Assembly (NCBI GenBank): GCA_036345935.2
Contig: JADWOT020001640.1
Span: forward strand, 108,429-172,428
From: Taenia hydatigena
Taxonomy: Eukaryota; Platyhelminthes; Cestoda; Cyclophyllidea; Taeniidae
DNA length: 64,000 bases
Reading direction: 5' to 3'
Part shown: positions 48,146-60,800 of the stretch, piece by piece
Layout: every line of letters begins with the position of its first letter
Numbering within the stretch: the first letter of the stretch is position 1
Made by a program: the position numbers and the translations under genes
The notes under the pieces: model-generated
What the model was told of the DNA's origin: nothing
Databases searched by the model: none
Seen by the model: the letters and a program-made list of their open reading frames with translations, nothing else

Positions 48146-51100
48146 CATTGTTAGTTCAGATTGCAAGTATAAGTTTGTGGTTCTTTAAACGTTGTTTTAA
48201 GGCGCTGTTTTACCTAGGTTTTGTTGCCAATTTTCCTACATACGCCTAATCCAAAAATTTTGCCTAATTTTTTGTTTCTAATTTACTGCTTTAGGTAAAA
48301 CGTTAGGGCATTTGTAATAACTTACCGCTTTTAGAAATGCGCAAAAATTAGAAGTCTATTTGTTTTATCGGACGAGGGCAATTTGATTGGCTAGATTTGC
48401 ACGTGAATCACACAAGTGGTGTGCATCTCAGTGGCCGTTACTTTCGGTTATTGGGGCTGGATTTGCTCGAAGAAGTTGGGAATATGGTGAGTATTTGGCA
48501 CATTTTTATTGGTTTCGGTTTGTTAGTTGTTATCAGGCCTTTTGTATGCTAATCGGTCCCCATTATACGTCTACCTGCTAGAGTAAATGCGAAGGCTTCA
48601 TAATGTAACTGTTAAGATGCTTTGTTTTCCAACTGTAAGTTCTAATTACGCCGATTTCTTGCTGTACAATGCTTTACGTGGTATGTTAAGATTGGTTTGG
48701 CAATTTGTCAACTAGTTTGCTCCTCAATGACTGGACTTTGATTAATGAGTCGCAAGTTTGTTGAGAGAGAATTTTACCTTACCATGTGCTTGGCACCTAC
48801 CCATTATTTTGTGCTGATAATTATCCGTCATATTCTCCTTTTCGCTTGCCGTGTTAAACATTGAAGTTGTCGCCAAAAATTGTTGTTTTGCAAAGAATGG
48901 AGGCATCATGAGGCGGCAATGAATTTCGAATCTCGCCTTAGGTATCGCTTCGCACGTTCCTCAGTTAGGATTGGATTGCAGTTTGTGGGCAGTTGCTGCC
49001 TCTTCTGTGCAGCAGCGGACTCGATGTACGTTCTTATTTTGGGTGGGGGCATGCTTTGCCATTTATTCGTAGATCCTTTCACATTTTATGTGTGGTAAAA
49101 GGTGCGTTGCTTTCACTACTATGATATCCGTGTTAGTGGAGCACACATGCATATATGTGGAGGGCGTGAGACACTTGGCGACTTCGCTACTCATTGACTT
49201 GGGGACTAGGGTTGTTTTTTGCAAAACGTGTTGTGTTGAGGGCCTCGGTGATGGCTTAATCGTAGGTTCAGCTTTTACGTCATGATTTGATGCTTGAGCA
49301 AGGTGGACACAGCAGAGGCGGAGGAAGGAGTGACTAGTGAGGAGCTTTCGCATCACTGCGCAGCCTGTAGTTCGTAGCACTCGCAAACACTTGCTTGTTG
49401 GGGTGTTTTCTCCTATCAGTGGTTATGTTTTATGGTGTTAACTTTGCAGCGCATTGGATATTCACACACCGGCTCTTCCATTGTTTGCCTTTATTCTTTT
49501 TGGATGCTACAAAATTACTATGGTGATGGCGGCGGTGGTGGTGGTGAGGTAATATTTGATGAGTCCGTGGAGTGGTAGGCAATACGAGTTCGTGAAGTCA
49601 TTGGCAGAGGCGTCTTTGTCTCAGTTGTGCAATGTGGACTTCGGGATGGACGATAGTGGTGTGTGTTGGATGGCGTAGCGGTAAGTGTAAGCTTTTATGC
49701 TGTTGGGCACAAGCATTGGGTGCGAACGGCATAGCCGCAAGCTCAGTAGACTAATTGGAGTGTAGTACTGATGGGTTGGGTGGGGAGGGGGACAGGCTTA
49801 TTGTTACGTTGATGAGTTGCGCTGGTGATTGTGTCAACACTGAAAAGATGGGGAGGAGGAGAAGCGTCTTAGGGGTTTTTTTTTCACACCTACTATAGGT
49901 GGTCCTTTTTCGTGAATTTTGGTGCCTGTGTGTATAGGAATCTCTTTTTTGTTAATGAGTTTCGCGAGAGAAAATTTGACGGGTTTTGGTGGTTGTTGGA
50001 CGGTAACACTTCGTGTTCATCCGCTGTGCTGAACAATGAGGTGGAGGGGATTGATTGAAGTAGATATTTAGGTGGGGGATTGTTTGAATAGGGAGGGAAT
50101 GATGTGGTGAATGAGATCTTATTTGCTTTGAACGAAGGCGGGGAGGAGAACTCACCAAGCACTTGGCTTTACATGGTGCCAAAGTGGTTGCGGATCCAAA
50201 GTACGGCGAAAGGGAATGTTTATTTCCCCTGCAGCATTATTATGTGATAGGTATGGAGACGTGAGTGAGCAGCACTAGGTGTCAATTTTGTACGCCAAAC
50301 TTGTAAGTACAGTATTTGCTTGTTGCAATAGTCGGCCTCCGACTAACACTGGCTGACTCGCCGCTATTGTTTGCAACGCCGGATACTTGGCACTTCTCAA
50401 CGTCACGGACTCATTAGGCTGCCTGCTAACGATAACACACATTGTTGTTGTCGACGTAGAAGCCGATCCATGGGAGGCCACTGGGACTGCACCGAGGGCC
50501 TTTGAACTCATCCTTGTCGGCAGCGACAGCTGTGGCGTTGAAACAATTATTAGAGGAGCAATGAGTGCTATTGAAAGTCGTCTTGCTTCTCCTCATCCTT
50601 CTCAGGCAGGCAGCGGCGCGGCTGTGTGCTTGGAGGAGGGTCCCAGCATCATGGAAGACTGGATGCGGCGTGTGTGGGGGTGCCGGGCATGCAGTCGAAA
50701 GGGAAAGGAGAGGAGGGCGTTACCTCGATAAGTACTCTTTCATGAGACGAGTGGGATCTCATCATAGGCTTATAATTACGCCACTTTTGCTTGTTCTTTC
50801 GGCACTTTTTTCAATCTATGGTAGTAGTCAGGTTTTGAGACCTTTAACAGTAGCAACAACAACGGTATGGTTTGAGGTGAAGCCGATGTGAGGTGATATT
50901 ATTATGAGCCTTCATACGATGTGTTGGTTTTTCATGATGTCTGCAAGTGTGAGCGTTAAGTGGGATGACTTATTGCTGGAGTGTGGTTGTTAACTTGAGC
51001 GGGGAGCAAGGGATGAGGCGAAGGTGTCCCACGATTTAATGCGTACTTGCTTCCGCCTATTGTGACATTTGCAGTTCATGCGTTCTAACCCTTACCAATT

Positions 51101-51509
51101 GTTTTTTCCACGCCGCACTGCTAGGTTTATAGCCATCAATCGCTTAAAATTGCATCTGATTCTGCAAAGGTGCGCCGTTGATCGGATGTGAAAATGAATT
51201 TTGAAATTTAATGAATAGAAGAAGAGCATTTAATAAAGACAGCACCAAAGACGGGGCTAGTAAGACGAAGGATTTGTGTGATACTTTTGCTGTCGATATG
51301 GAACTTTGAGAGATGAAGAGGCAGCCATTGTGCACTTAGTGATGAAGGTTTCGCCATAATTCCTTGAAGGTGAAACGGAAGATAGTAGCTCGGGTAACCA
51401 AACTTTGCAATAAAGTTTGTTAGCTCTGACCTCTTCGTTCAAACGGTTTTGAGACAGGAGACAAGAAACAAACGGGAAACGCGCTACATCCCTATCCATT
51501 GTGCAATAA

Positions 51510-51910
51510 TGATGTCGACAGCGGCTACCCTTTCACTACCCTTGAGGGCTGCATTGATCCCCTGTAATCTAAGTTAATAAGTTTGTAACAAAATGGCCAG
51601 TCTACTCGAGAATGGAGCTTCAGTTCTCACATTTGGTGCATAATGGTCTGACACCCCTTTTTAGGATAAATGCGGTTAATTTTGCATGAAGTATTATACT
51701 TTCTATGATAGAATGCAATTTTCAAATAACCAATTTTCGAGGCTGAACTGCATTTGCCCTCGCCCTCTATTGTTTAGCAATTACGATAGAGGCCACCCTT
51801 TCACTACCCGTAAGGACTGTATCGATGCCCTGTCATCTAAATTAATAGGTTTGTAACAATATGTAATAGCATGCAATTTTTTGCAGCTGTATATAAACTT
51901 TCGAAGATGA
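51510..51910. repeat. Local imperfect duplication present only in the right arm
   Basis: 'ccctttcactaccc' followed by an 'aagttaataagtttgtaacaa'-like block occurs at about 51,526-51,590 and again at about 51,795-51,860. A 'tgcaattttt...gaactgcatttg' block also recurs (about 51,713 and 51,870). The left arm has one copy (about 30,110-30,200). Confidence 0.6.
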
Positions 51911-54900
51911 ACTGCATTTGGTTTTTATACACTCGCAAGGATGAATTTTAGCTTTTGTTCTAAGGCCAAGCTTGATTGTGCTTTTTTGGATACTTCCAAG
52001 AATTCTAAAAGTAAAATTTTATTTGCCCGACAGTGGTTCTTCAATTTTTACGGTTCTAATGTCACCGGCCGTCTTTACTATACCATCTGCCGATTTGGCG
52101 GGTGCGTCGCCTGTTTTGTTTGCGGCATTTTTTTTGGTTGGATAAGCTCTGTTAGTTCAAGAAGGAAAGAAACTGTTTTATTTTGGGCTTTGCGTGAAGT
52201 CAACGATGGGTTGCACTTTAAGGATGCCAAGAATGCACCTGTCTGTGGTGGTGCATCTAATGTGCTGCAAGGAATCGCTGAAAAAAGGTCGGATTTGAAG
52301 TTTGACTTCTCTTGTGCTCTCTACTTCAGCCTGGAAGTTGGTGTGATTTGTGCCGTGCCTCAATGAATTCGTTGTGTATCCTTTTCCCGAAGTCTATTCA
52401 CAAATGCGATGTGACAGCTACATTATCCAAATTGTTACAATAACCACATGAGTCGAATTTACCGTGTTTATTAGACTCTAATATATCTGCAGCCCTCCTG
52501 AAATGGCAGTTGAGTATTTTCTCCACTGGGGAACTGAATGTCGTCTCCTGTAACTTCAGTAGACGCGATGGAAACAAGCCTGGACCAAGGTCGTAAAGAC
52601 TGCTGCGACTGAGGCGTCAACGTGTAGCTTACTCGATCGTCGCACAGCGTTTCAATCCGCCGCCTTGATTGACATTGTTTCTTTAAATCTCACTTTGTTC
52701 CTGCAGATTCATGGATGTGACTCGGATGGAGTATTTGGTGGCTCAAGTGACAGGTGGACAAAAACACCTAATTTTACCTCGCGAAATGGGGATGACTGAA
52801 CAAATGATGCAGCGCATCAGCTGTTTCCTCCGAGTCTGCAAATGACAAGTATTTCGTTAAGGCTGTGCTGCCGCTGTAGGGCGTTTCGCCAGTCAGCGCT
52901 CGCTGGTGGGACTTCGTCGAGGTTGTTGGAAGTCTGCAACGAAGTAGGGTGCAAGCGGTGCCGTGTCATGGCTTCTGCTTTGTGACGCGGTAGACAAAGG
53001 GAGCCATGTCAATGAGTGTGATAATTGTGGATGCATGGAGGAAGGGACTCGCCGATTAATAGGTGCGTTTTGGTGCACATTTATGCACATTTGAAAAGCC
53101 CCTATTTATGCACGCTATTTGCCGTTTTGTTAACTTTGATGAGGTGCTACGTCTAAGTTCGAGATGTAGTTTTTCCGTGTTGGCCACAGTCACAGTGTGT
53201 TCTATGGGACTCCAAGGCTGGATTAGGAATAACTGTCTCTTCTTACTTTCCCATTTCCCACGTGTTCTGCTTATTTGCTGCTGCCAGTTTTTTAGATGCT
53301 TTCACCCAGCACTGGATTACTTTAATTGTCGGCGGTTCTAACTTTTGTGCTCCTTGACCTCTGGCTGAATTCGTCCATTGCGTATATCGTGTTATCGCTT
53401 TCCGTTTAGGAGGGTAGATGGTGTATTTTCGTCCATTACTCGTTTTTCATTCTAATCTGAACAGGGAAATTTGTATTTAGTGTGTTTTAATGAATATGCA
53501 TGTGCTTCTTGAGAATTTTGATTGAGACAAGTTGTTTGTGTTTATCACAAAGTGTAGTAAATTCGTAGTTACCGAATTGAGTGATGGGTAGAATACGGCA
53601 GTTTGCTTCATTGCACGTGCGGGCATCTGCAATGGACTGTAATTATCAGTTCCAAATAGGTGTTCGTCCACATTCGGAACAGTAGCATAGGCACTACGCA
53701 CGGTTGTATCAAGTACGTAGATTCTAATTATTCTACTTGTGGTTAGAAAGCATGTTGCTGCTCTACTCATTTCCATTGTTGAGCGGATTTGAAGGGGACC
53801 ATCTCGTAATTAAATGTGCATTTTAAGCGCACTCAAGTTTTGCTGAATGTTAAGCAATTTTTTGGTTTCTTCTGCTGATGATATTTGAATCTGCCTGGTT
53901 CGTATTTCTTGTGTAAACCATCGGACTGTGTCCCGTTATTATTGTCAAAGGAAGCATTCTTTGAATGAGGCCTATGAATGAAGTGTGTATTGGAAACGTA
54001 TTGTAACAGTGACGACTTGGAAGGCAACCTACTGATTGCCTCGATTTTTTCACTCCTGCTGTAGCACTATGGTAGTTTCGGCTTTGGCTGTTTTTCAGTG
54101 GGGCTAATAGTTGGCTGAAGGGTCGCGGAGACGGGCAAGAGTGCAGGTTTAGGGTCTACCTTAGGTTAGCTAGGCTAACAGTCTTGACGGCTAGTAGCCG
54201 GTGGGCATCTCCAAGACACAGGCAAATGTGCACTGGCAAACGTTAAGCTTCATCTGCTTCCTTGCTTACGCGCTTTTCACTTATCTATTGACTGGGTTAA
54301 TTGGCTGGTGAAGGCTTGGGTGGATAGGCAGGCGAAGGTGGGGGAATCTGCTTATCTCGCTGTCTATGGACCTACCCGCCTGGTTTTCTTGACCAGCTTC
54401 ACTTCAGTGGTATGAGATGTGGCGTTGGAAAGTTTGTACAGCCCTGCCTGATGAGTGGTTGTGCTGAAATCGCTTCGTCTGCGTCAGAAAATCTGATTGT
54501 CGGACATGCTAAAAGTAACACCTTCTTGACGCCCCCGTGACGAGTGCTTCATTTCGATCGCATTATTGCTGCTAACAATGGTTGAGATGGAAGCTGCTCC
54601 TATTGGAAGGGAATGGAATGAATCGCCGTGTCTAGCTGCCTTTTTTTACGCACACTACTTGTGGTTCTACCGTTCAAAGCACACTCGCGCACATGACTGG
54701 TCTATTGCACATAGCGTTAATTGAATGAGTGCTGTCATGCTTGTGTCCGATACAGTAGAGCTGTAGGTGCACTGGGTAGTTTGGGGGAAGGGGGGAGGAG
54801 GGGGGATGCCACAGACATAGACATGCTTAGGCCAATGGGCGCAAGTGCCTGGTGCTCAGTGTGATCCAGCTTGCACCCCAGTCCCGTGACATTAATTGGC

Positions 54901-55689
54901 TTTGTGTCTGTCGCACAAGTGTTTTTTTTTGCGGCGTATATACCGCAGCGATGAGACCCCAGATACGGCAGTCGCCACAATTGGTGTCTTGTCTTCGCTT
55001 CCGTCTCTACTCGTGGTATCTTTTTCCACTATCATTCCTATTAGTGGTGTTGTTTTGGGAGGATTTCTTTGCATAGTGCTAGATTCATTCCGTAACTTAA
55101 CTGCACCCCTGTTCTTGCTTATTCACTTAGTTGGTCGGTTGGTAGAGATGTAGAGATAGAGGTTAGGTGAAGCGGCAAAACTAGTGTTGGCTGTCTAATG
55201 ATCCTCCAGTAATTCTGTAAATCTCTATCTGCCAACTTATCTGTCTATTTTCTCAACTATTGATCTGTTTGCTAGTCCTTTCCTCGACTCGCGGAACGTG
55301 TAGAGGTCAATTTTGGTAGCATGCGGTGGACATGTGAGGCTGGCCGAGATGGACCTGCCTACAGTGCTCACAGAAAGCATTCAAATAGTGGAAAATGAAT
55401 AACTAGATGGCTATGCTGTTAGGAGAAAGCGTTTTGGTCAGACAAATGGAAAGCCACTAAGAGAAGGTGAAAACACCAATTTTGTGCTGGTAGATTACCC
55501 ATCTGTGGCTCCAGGTGTGCAGGTGTTGCCGAAGACCAGATGTATCAGTGCTGAAACGCTAGCTAGCTCACACACTAGGTACCTATGGACGTCGAAGTGA
55601 ATTGGGTCACGTCAGCGTAGTACTGCGTCGATGCCCTTTCCTATACCCCTGAGTGCATTTCCCTACAAAGCGCAGGAAATAGAATTTCT

Positions 55690-56985
55690 AACGAGTAAGT
55701 GTAGCACCCGTTGCACATGATTTGGTTTTGAAGTAGGGAATTGCGCAAGACGGTATTGGCTGGTTAATTGTTTAACATCATCAAAACGCAAGCAAGCGAG
55801 TTGCGTGCCTCATCGTCATCCGCTCATCCATATGGACACGGGATCCATGACGGGTGCTCAATACTGTCAATCAGCGTCTTTCTTAGGGGTTGCATCATCA
55901 TTCACCAGAGTGTCTGTAAATCGGCCAATGTCTGTCCACAGGGTTGTCGGACTCAATCTGTGATCATTGCATCAAACTGTGTTTATCACAGGAGACTCAC
56001 CATCGAGTGCTTGGTGCATAGGGATTTTACAATTGATCTCCGCGTTATTGCTTCCTTCCACTCTGCCATGGTTTATGTTTTTTTTCCTGTTGGTAGGCAT
56101 AAATTCACTTCTTTCTTTATTTGCTGTTCTCTTCATTTTAATACGTTTCTTGTTTGCCTATGCTTAGCGCTTTGCGAGAGTTCGGTTAAGTAGTGTAATT
56201 TTAAAGTGTTTTTGAGGAAGTGATTGAAAGTTCACAGTTATTGGTTCCCCTTTTTTATAACAGAGGCTCAGTTTCGCTTTTTAATGAACGAGTGCGAAAG
56301 GGCTCCCGTTATTCTGTTGACCACTTCTTCCTTACGGCACTGTTTTTTGCCAAATCTATTTATTCCTGCAATTTCCCCGTAAAGGCTAATGTTTTTTAAA
56401 AAAAAAAGGATTAAGGACGATCACTTGACAAGCCGAAGTCTTTTGCCTTTTGTTATCGTGTAAAGAGTAGACAACAATCGTCTGAAATTAAGCCTTCTTC
56501 ATCGACTTGATCTCATTTTCTGTCGTCAATTCTTTTTTCTGTGCCATCTTTGCCTCGCGCCTCTAAGTGCTTGTCATTCTCAAAGTAAAGAGATTGATAA
56601 TTAGATCCTAAACGCTTTATTTGTAATAGTTGTTCCTTTTCCTGGTCTTTGGATGAGCTCTCAACGTACACCATTTATTTTCACAATGACCCCCTGCGAT
56701 TCTCACTCCCACTCAAAGCTTCGTTTTGAGGGGGGCGGCCTCTTAGGTCATGGACAGAATTAGCTTGCGTAGTATCTTTCACAATCTGTGCATCCGTTCC
56801 GCAACCGTCCGAGTAGTCGTGGTCTGTATTTCATCAGAGTAAACCGTTTAGCAAGGTTTGAACTTGGCCAGAATCCATCTGACGATGACCAGGACGCAGC
56901 ACGTATGTAGCGTGACATTTAGAAGGAACAGTTCCATGCATATCTAATCACCTCGGCTTTGTAAACATCCCGATTTCGGTTTTCT
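55690..56985. other. Right-arm-specific block of about 1.3 kb
   Basis: The left arm passes directly from the homologue of 56,995 (at 26,270) to the homologue of 55,680 (about 26,340), so this block is an insertion here or a deletion there. It is T-rich in its second half, with an A9-10 run near 56,400. The frame at 55,768-56,193 has no recognised domain. No terminal repeats or target duplication are visible. Confidence 0.55.
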
Positions 56986-57898
56986 TTTAGTCGGGCACAA
57001 TGGAGGAGAAGATGCTTTAATATGAGGTGCACGTGAAGGCACTGAGCAGTGTCAAGTAGACGCTAGGTATCGAGAAGTTTACCTAACAAATAAAGGTAGC
57101 GGGCGGACTGAAAACCAACGTTTGCGTTACTCTTACTGACCGAATTGCTGAATGGGTTGGCTATTGTATACGCCTTCTTTCACAAGAAAATAGGCTCATC
57201 ACCGCACTTGGTGCACATGCACTGGCGCTGGTCTTTGTCATTCCTGATAAATGATGTCTCTTTCGTGCATTACGTGAGCTGGCGCTTACTACTTCACGTG
57301 ACATCGCTACATTATGATTGTTCATGCAGATATAAAACCAGCACCTCTGTTCGGACCTTGTTTCCTTCGTCTTGAACGAGACTGCTTGCCGTTTTCACTT
57401 CGCGGGTTCAAATGTCGATGGTGTGTGAACCGAATGCGGACGAGAAGTTCGCTATCCAAAGCGGGTTATAAGTGCAATTTGTCGGTGTGGAAACACCGCT
57501 ACCGCCGCCAAGTTCATGAAGACCATGCGCCAAGAGGGGAAGGGGAGGCTAGAATGAATAATTGTCTTCTGGCAGCATTTTAATGTGGAACAGCACAAGG
57601 CTCTCAAAATTCTGAGTCCTCACCGTTTCCGATGCCTACATCTCCCTTTCCAAGCTATAATGGTGTCTTTACTGTGTTGTATTTTCCTGTAAATTCCCCA
57701 TCATTAGTAAATTTAAGAATTTTACTCCCTCGCTCTTGTTTTTTTTGCAAACAGAGGAAGGTGAAGATTAAACGGGTTTGCGCAGATGATGATAAATTTG
57801 CTTGTTGATTGACGCGGATGAGGCGTGTGGGGTGAGGTGGTCCACTGTTACAGTTCGGATAAGGCATTGTGACCTGCGGCATGGGTGCTTGAGTGTTC

Positions 57899-60800
57899 CT
57901 ATGGTGGGGAAGCAAAGAAGTAACTCATGTCAAGCCAGAGAACCGTCTTGTGGTAATGGGCTGTTTGGAAGTAGTGCAGGCGGTCAATTAGGTCTGGGAA
58001 ATCATTCGTCCATGACGCACGGTCCACAGTAAATTCGGCTAACTTTGTTGTCTCTGCTGTAATCAAGACGTGACAATCCACGTTGGTAGAATCATTCATG
58101 CTTGTAGTGTTCGTGTTGGTGGATGCAGCAGGTGTACTCTTGAAAAGATCGTCGATTTGCTCCTCATTGGTGAGCTGTATACGTCTTTAGCGCATTCGGC
58201 AGGCGCGATTTGAGTAAATGAAAGTTGAGGTAGTTAAGATTCCACTTCGAATGTGCTTTCGCGTATAATCCATGCTATCGTCGAATTGAGTGCCGATTGG
58301 TGGATCAGAATGGTCAGAGTATCGTATGGCTTCGCTACGAGTGAGATTGCTGCTTTACAGCTCATTTTGCTTCCGCAGGTACAAAAATCTTCCATTGGGT
58401 TGAAGTAGGTTCCGCATTCAGTTTTGAATAGTGAGCATGAAATTAATTTGCAAAAGGTATCTTGAAAGCATTACTATAAAAATAGGAGAGACTCGACTTA
58501 TTTTCGCCAAGTTTATCAAACAGCATCATTTGGAATGCAAGCAGTTCAGTTCTGATGCAGAGGCAGCCGAGGTTGAGGTTCCGTATGCGTAGGCTATCAC
58601 ATTCTACTTCCATATTTTCTCTACGAAAACACAAAAGCTGTGCAGAATAAACAATAAGTAAAGAGAGGAAACACGAATGTGAATCCCACCCACTATCTAC
58701 TGCCAGTAGGAGGCCCTGCACATCGCTTAAAGTTTCTGCGGTCAAGTCATCTCCTATCGGGGCTTGTTCCCACTGCTTCCACTCGGCGCATTTTGAAGGC
58801 TTTTCAATCATTGAAAAGGATCCATAGAGCAGCTAATGATGGGAAGGACTGAGACCAACTGCACAGCCAATCGCACTCTCATTTGAAAATCGCAGGTGAT
58901 GGTAGTTGCTTGATGCATTACTAAGTTGCCACGTTACTTGCCGATTGAGTAATCGCTCTTACTTTTATATGCAACGAGGGTGTTCACACGTTGGCATGGT
59001 TGTGAAGTAGTAATGTTGTCTATGAGATGCCCACTTCCAGTTGTTGGAGGCCACGGCCTTAATTCATGTGGTTATCAGACCTAAGGAAGTGCTGCATAGA
59101 AGCCCATCCCTCCCTGCTACAAATTCAACCGCTAATGCCTTTGCGTCGAAACCAAATTGGAGGAAATTAAGTAGGAGAAACAGATTCATTATGTTGGTAC
59201 AAGAAGACTCTGACCCACTACAAGGGCAATCTGTGCGCGTTACTTTAGTGGCACCTCTGCAATGTTCGCACTTATGTCCCCCTTTAATCGCAGGATAGGA
59301 AGATGAATTTGTTGCCACACAGTTCGCCAACTCAACTGGAATGACTCCGTAGTTAGCACTAGGAGAAAGATGATAAATGAACAATCGTTCGAGGCTTAAT
59401 CAACTTACAGGAATGTCTACTATGTATAAATAAATTGTTTTGTGCCTTTTTTTAAGGAAAATGTGCGCTCAACACAGATGTGTTAGCAGAAAGCACAAGA
59501 ATCCGCCTCATTAACGAACGTTAAAGCCATGCTTACGAATACTTAAATAGGGTGGACACAAGATTGCTTTTACTTACTACATCATTTCGTAGATAGAGAT
59601 TCGTGCAAAGCTATGACTAGTATGCAATATAGCATTGTCAAATGATGAATAATGTAAGCCATACCTGTAGTGGAGCTGGGGAGATTCAGTTCTAGATTTG
59701 AAGGAGAGGAAACATTTAAGTAGGATAGATAAGAAACGCTGTCATATATTGTTTGAAAATAGAGATAGAATCAGGCGAAAATAAAAAAAACTTTACTGGG
59801 TATGAGCACATGAAGTCGATTAATGATAGATTTTGTTCCAATAAAGTTTATAAAACTTGATCATTTAGTCCCGGACGTCAAATATAATGGATCGCGCATC
59901 GTTTAAGATCAAAAATAGATAAACATGATAATTGCGATTTTCAAGTCATAATTAACTGTTGGTTGCATATTTTGTTAATTGAGACAAGTCTTTAAGTTAA
60001 CAAACTCGCTCACCATTTTCGAGGTCATCAGCGGTAACTGCTTTCCACCTTGTTGGTAATTTGGAGCCGTTGCTTCACTAGAGTGCCGTGATTTTGGCAG
60101 AGGTGGGCTGAAGTGGCTTGCTTACTGAGAATTAATGGGCAAAAATGGATTTACGGGCCATGAATTTCACTAGAATGCACCGCGTCTGACTGGAGCATAA
60201 TTTGATCATCATGAGCCCTCTAAAGGGCGAATCAGAAATTAGCCTTTGGCACCTGGTAGGAATTAATTGCATCTTATGGTTTCTTACCATGTCAGTCGTG
60301 CGTAAAATAGCAATAGCCTCTTCTAGACAATTAAACTTTACTGTTTATTACTAAGATTTTAATTGTTAATGCGCAGTTCAAGCGCATCATACAAGATGCT
60401 ATAGTACCCACATCTGTAAACTACGCATAAATGTTAGTTAATTTGGTTCATTTACCAACCTTATGGTTATGGTTAGAAGCCTTCAAGACAAGGCTGCTCA
60501 CCGCCATTGGAAACGTCAGAATGGTATTAGCTTTTGACTGGTAGCTTAGATCAATGTATGCATAAGGCATCGCATAAGTAAAACAATGGCAATTTAGCCC
60601 AGGTGCGCTGCGGCCTAAGTATTTCTTACACTGACATTGAAGTGATTCCAATAAGGCCTTTTCTGTTAAAAGCCGCTGTGCGAAAAACGCAGGTCACATC
60701 TGAAAATGCAGCATTTTATGCCATACAGCTGTACTAAGGCTGCGCATTAACAAAAAATCAGGCTACGCGGATATTATACGGCGCCAGATTTTGTTCATTC

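Larger units (their letters stand above)
47063..58045 (-). repeat. Right arm of the ~33-kb imperfect palindrome
   Basis: Reverse-complement homologue of 25,203-35,615 (see the left arm for anchors). It is G+T-rich where the left arm is A+C-rich. Right-only differences are the solo LTR at 47,919-48,145, a local duplication near 51.5-51.9 kb and a ~1.3-kb block at about 55,690-56,985. The outer end lies inside the last exon of an apparently complete gene, so this arm is the better candidate for the original locus. The 141-codon frame at 51,941-52,366 is not preserved in the left arm and is not called. Confidence 0.9.

Noticed and set aside
51941..52366. 141-codon open frame in the right arm
   Set aside because: The left-arm homologue is broken by a frameshift and stop, there is no domain, and the first half is low-complexity hydrophobic sequence.
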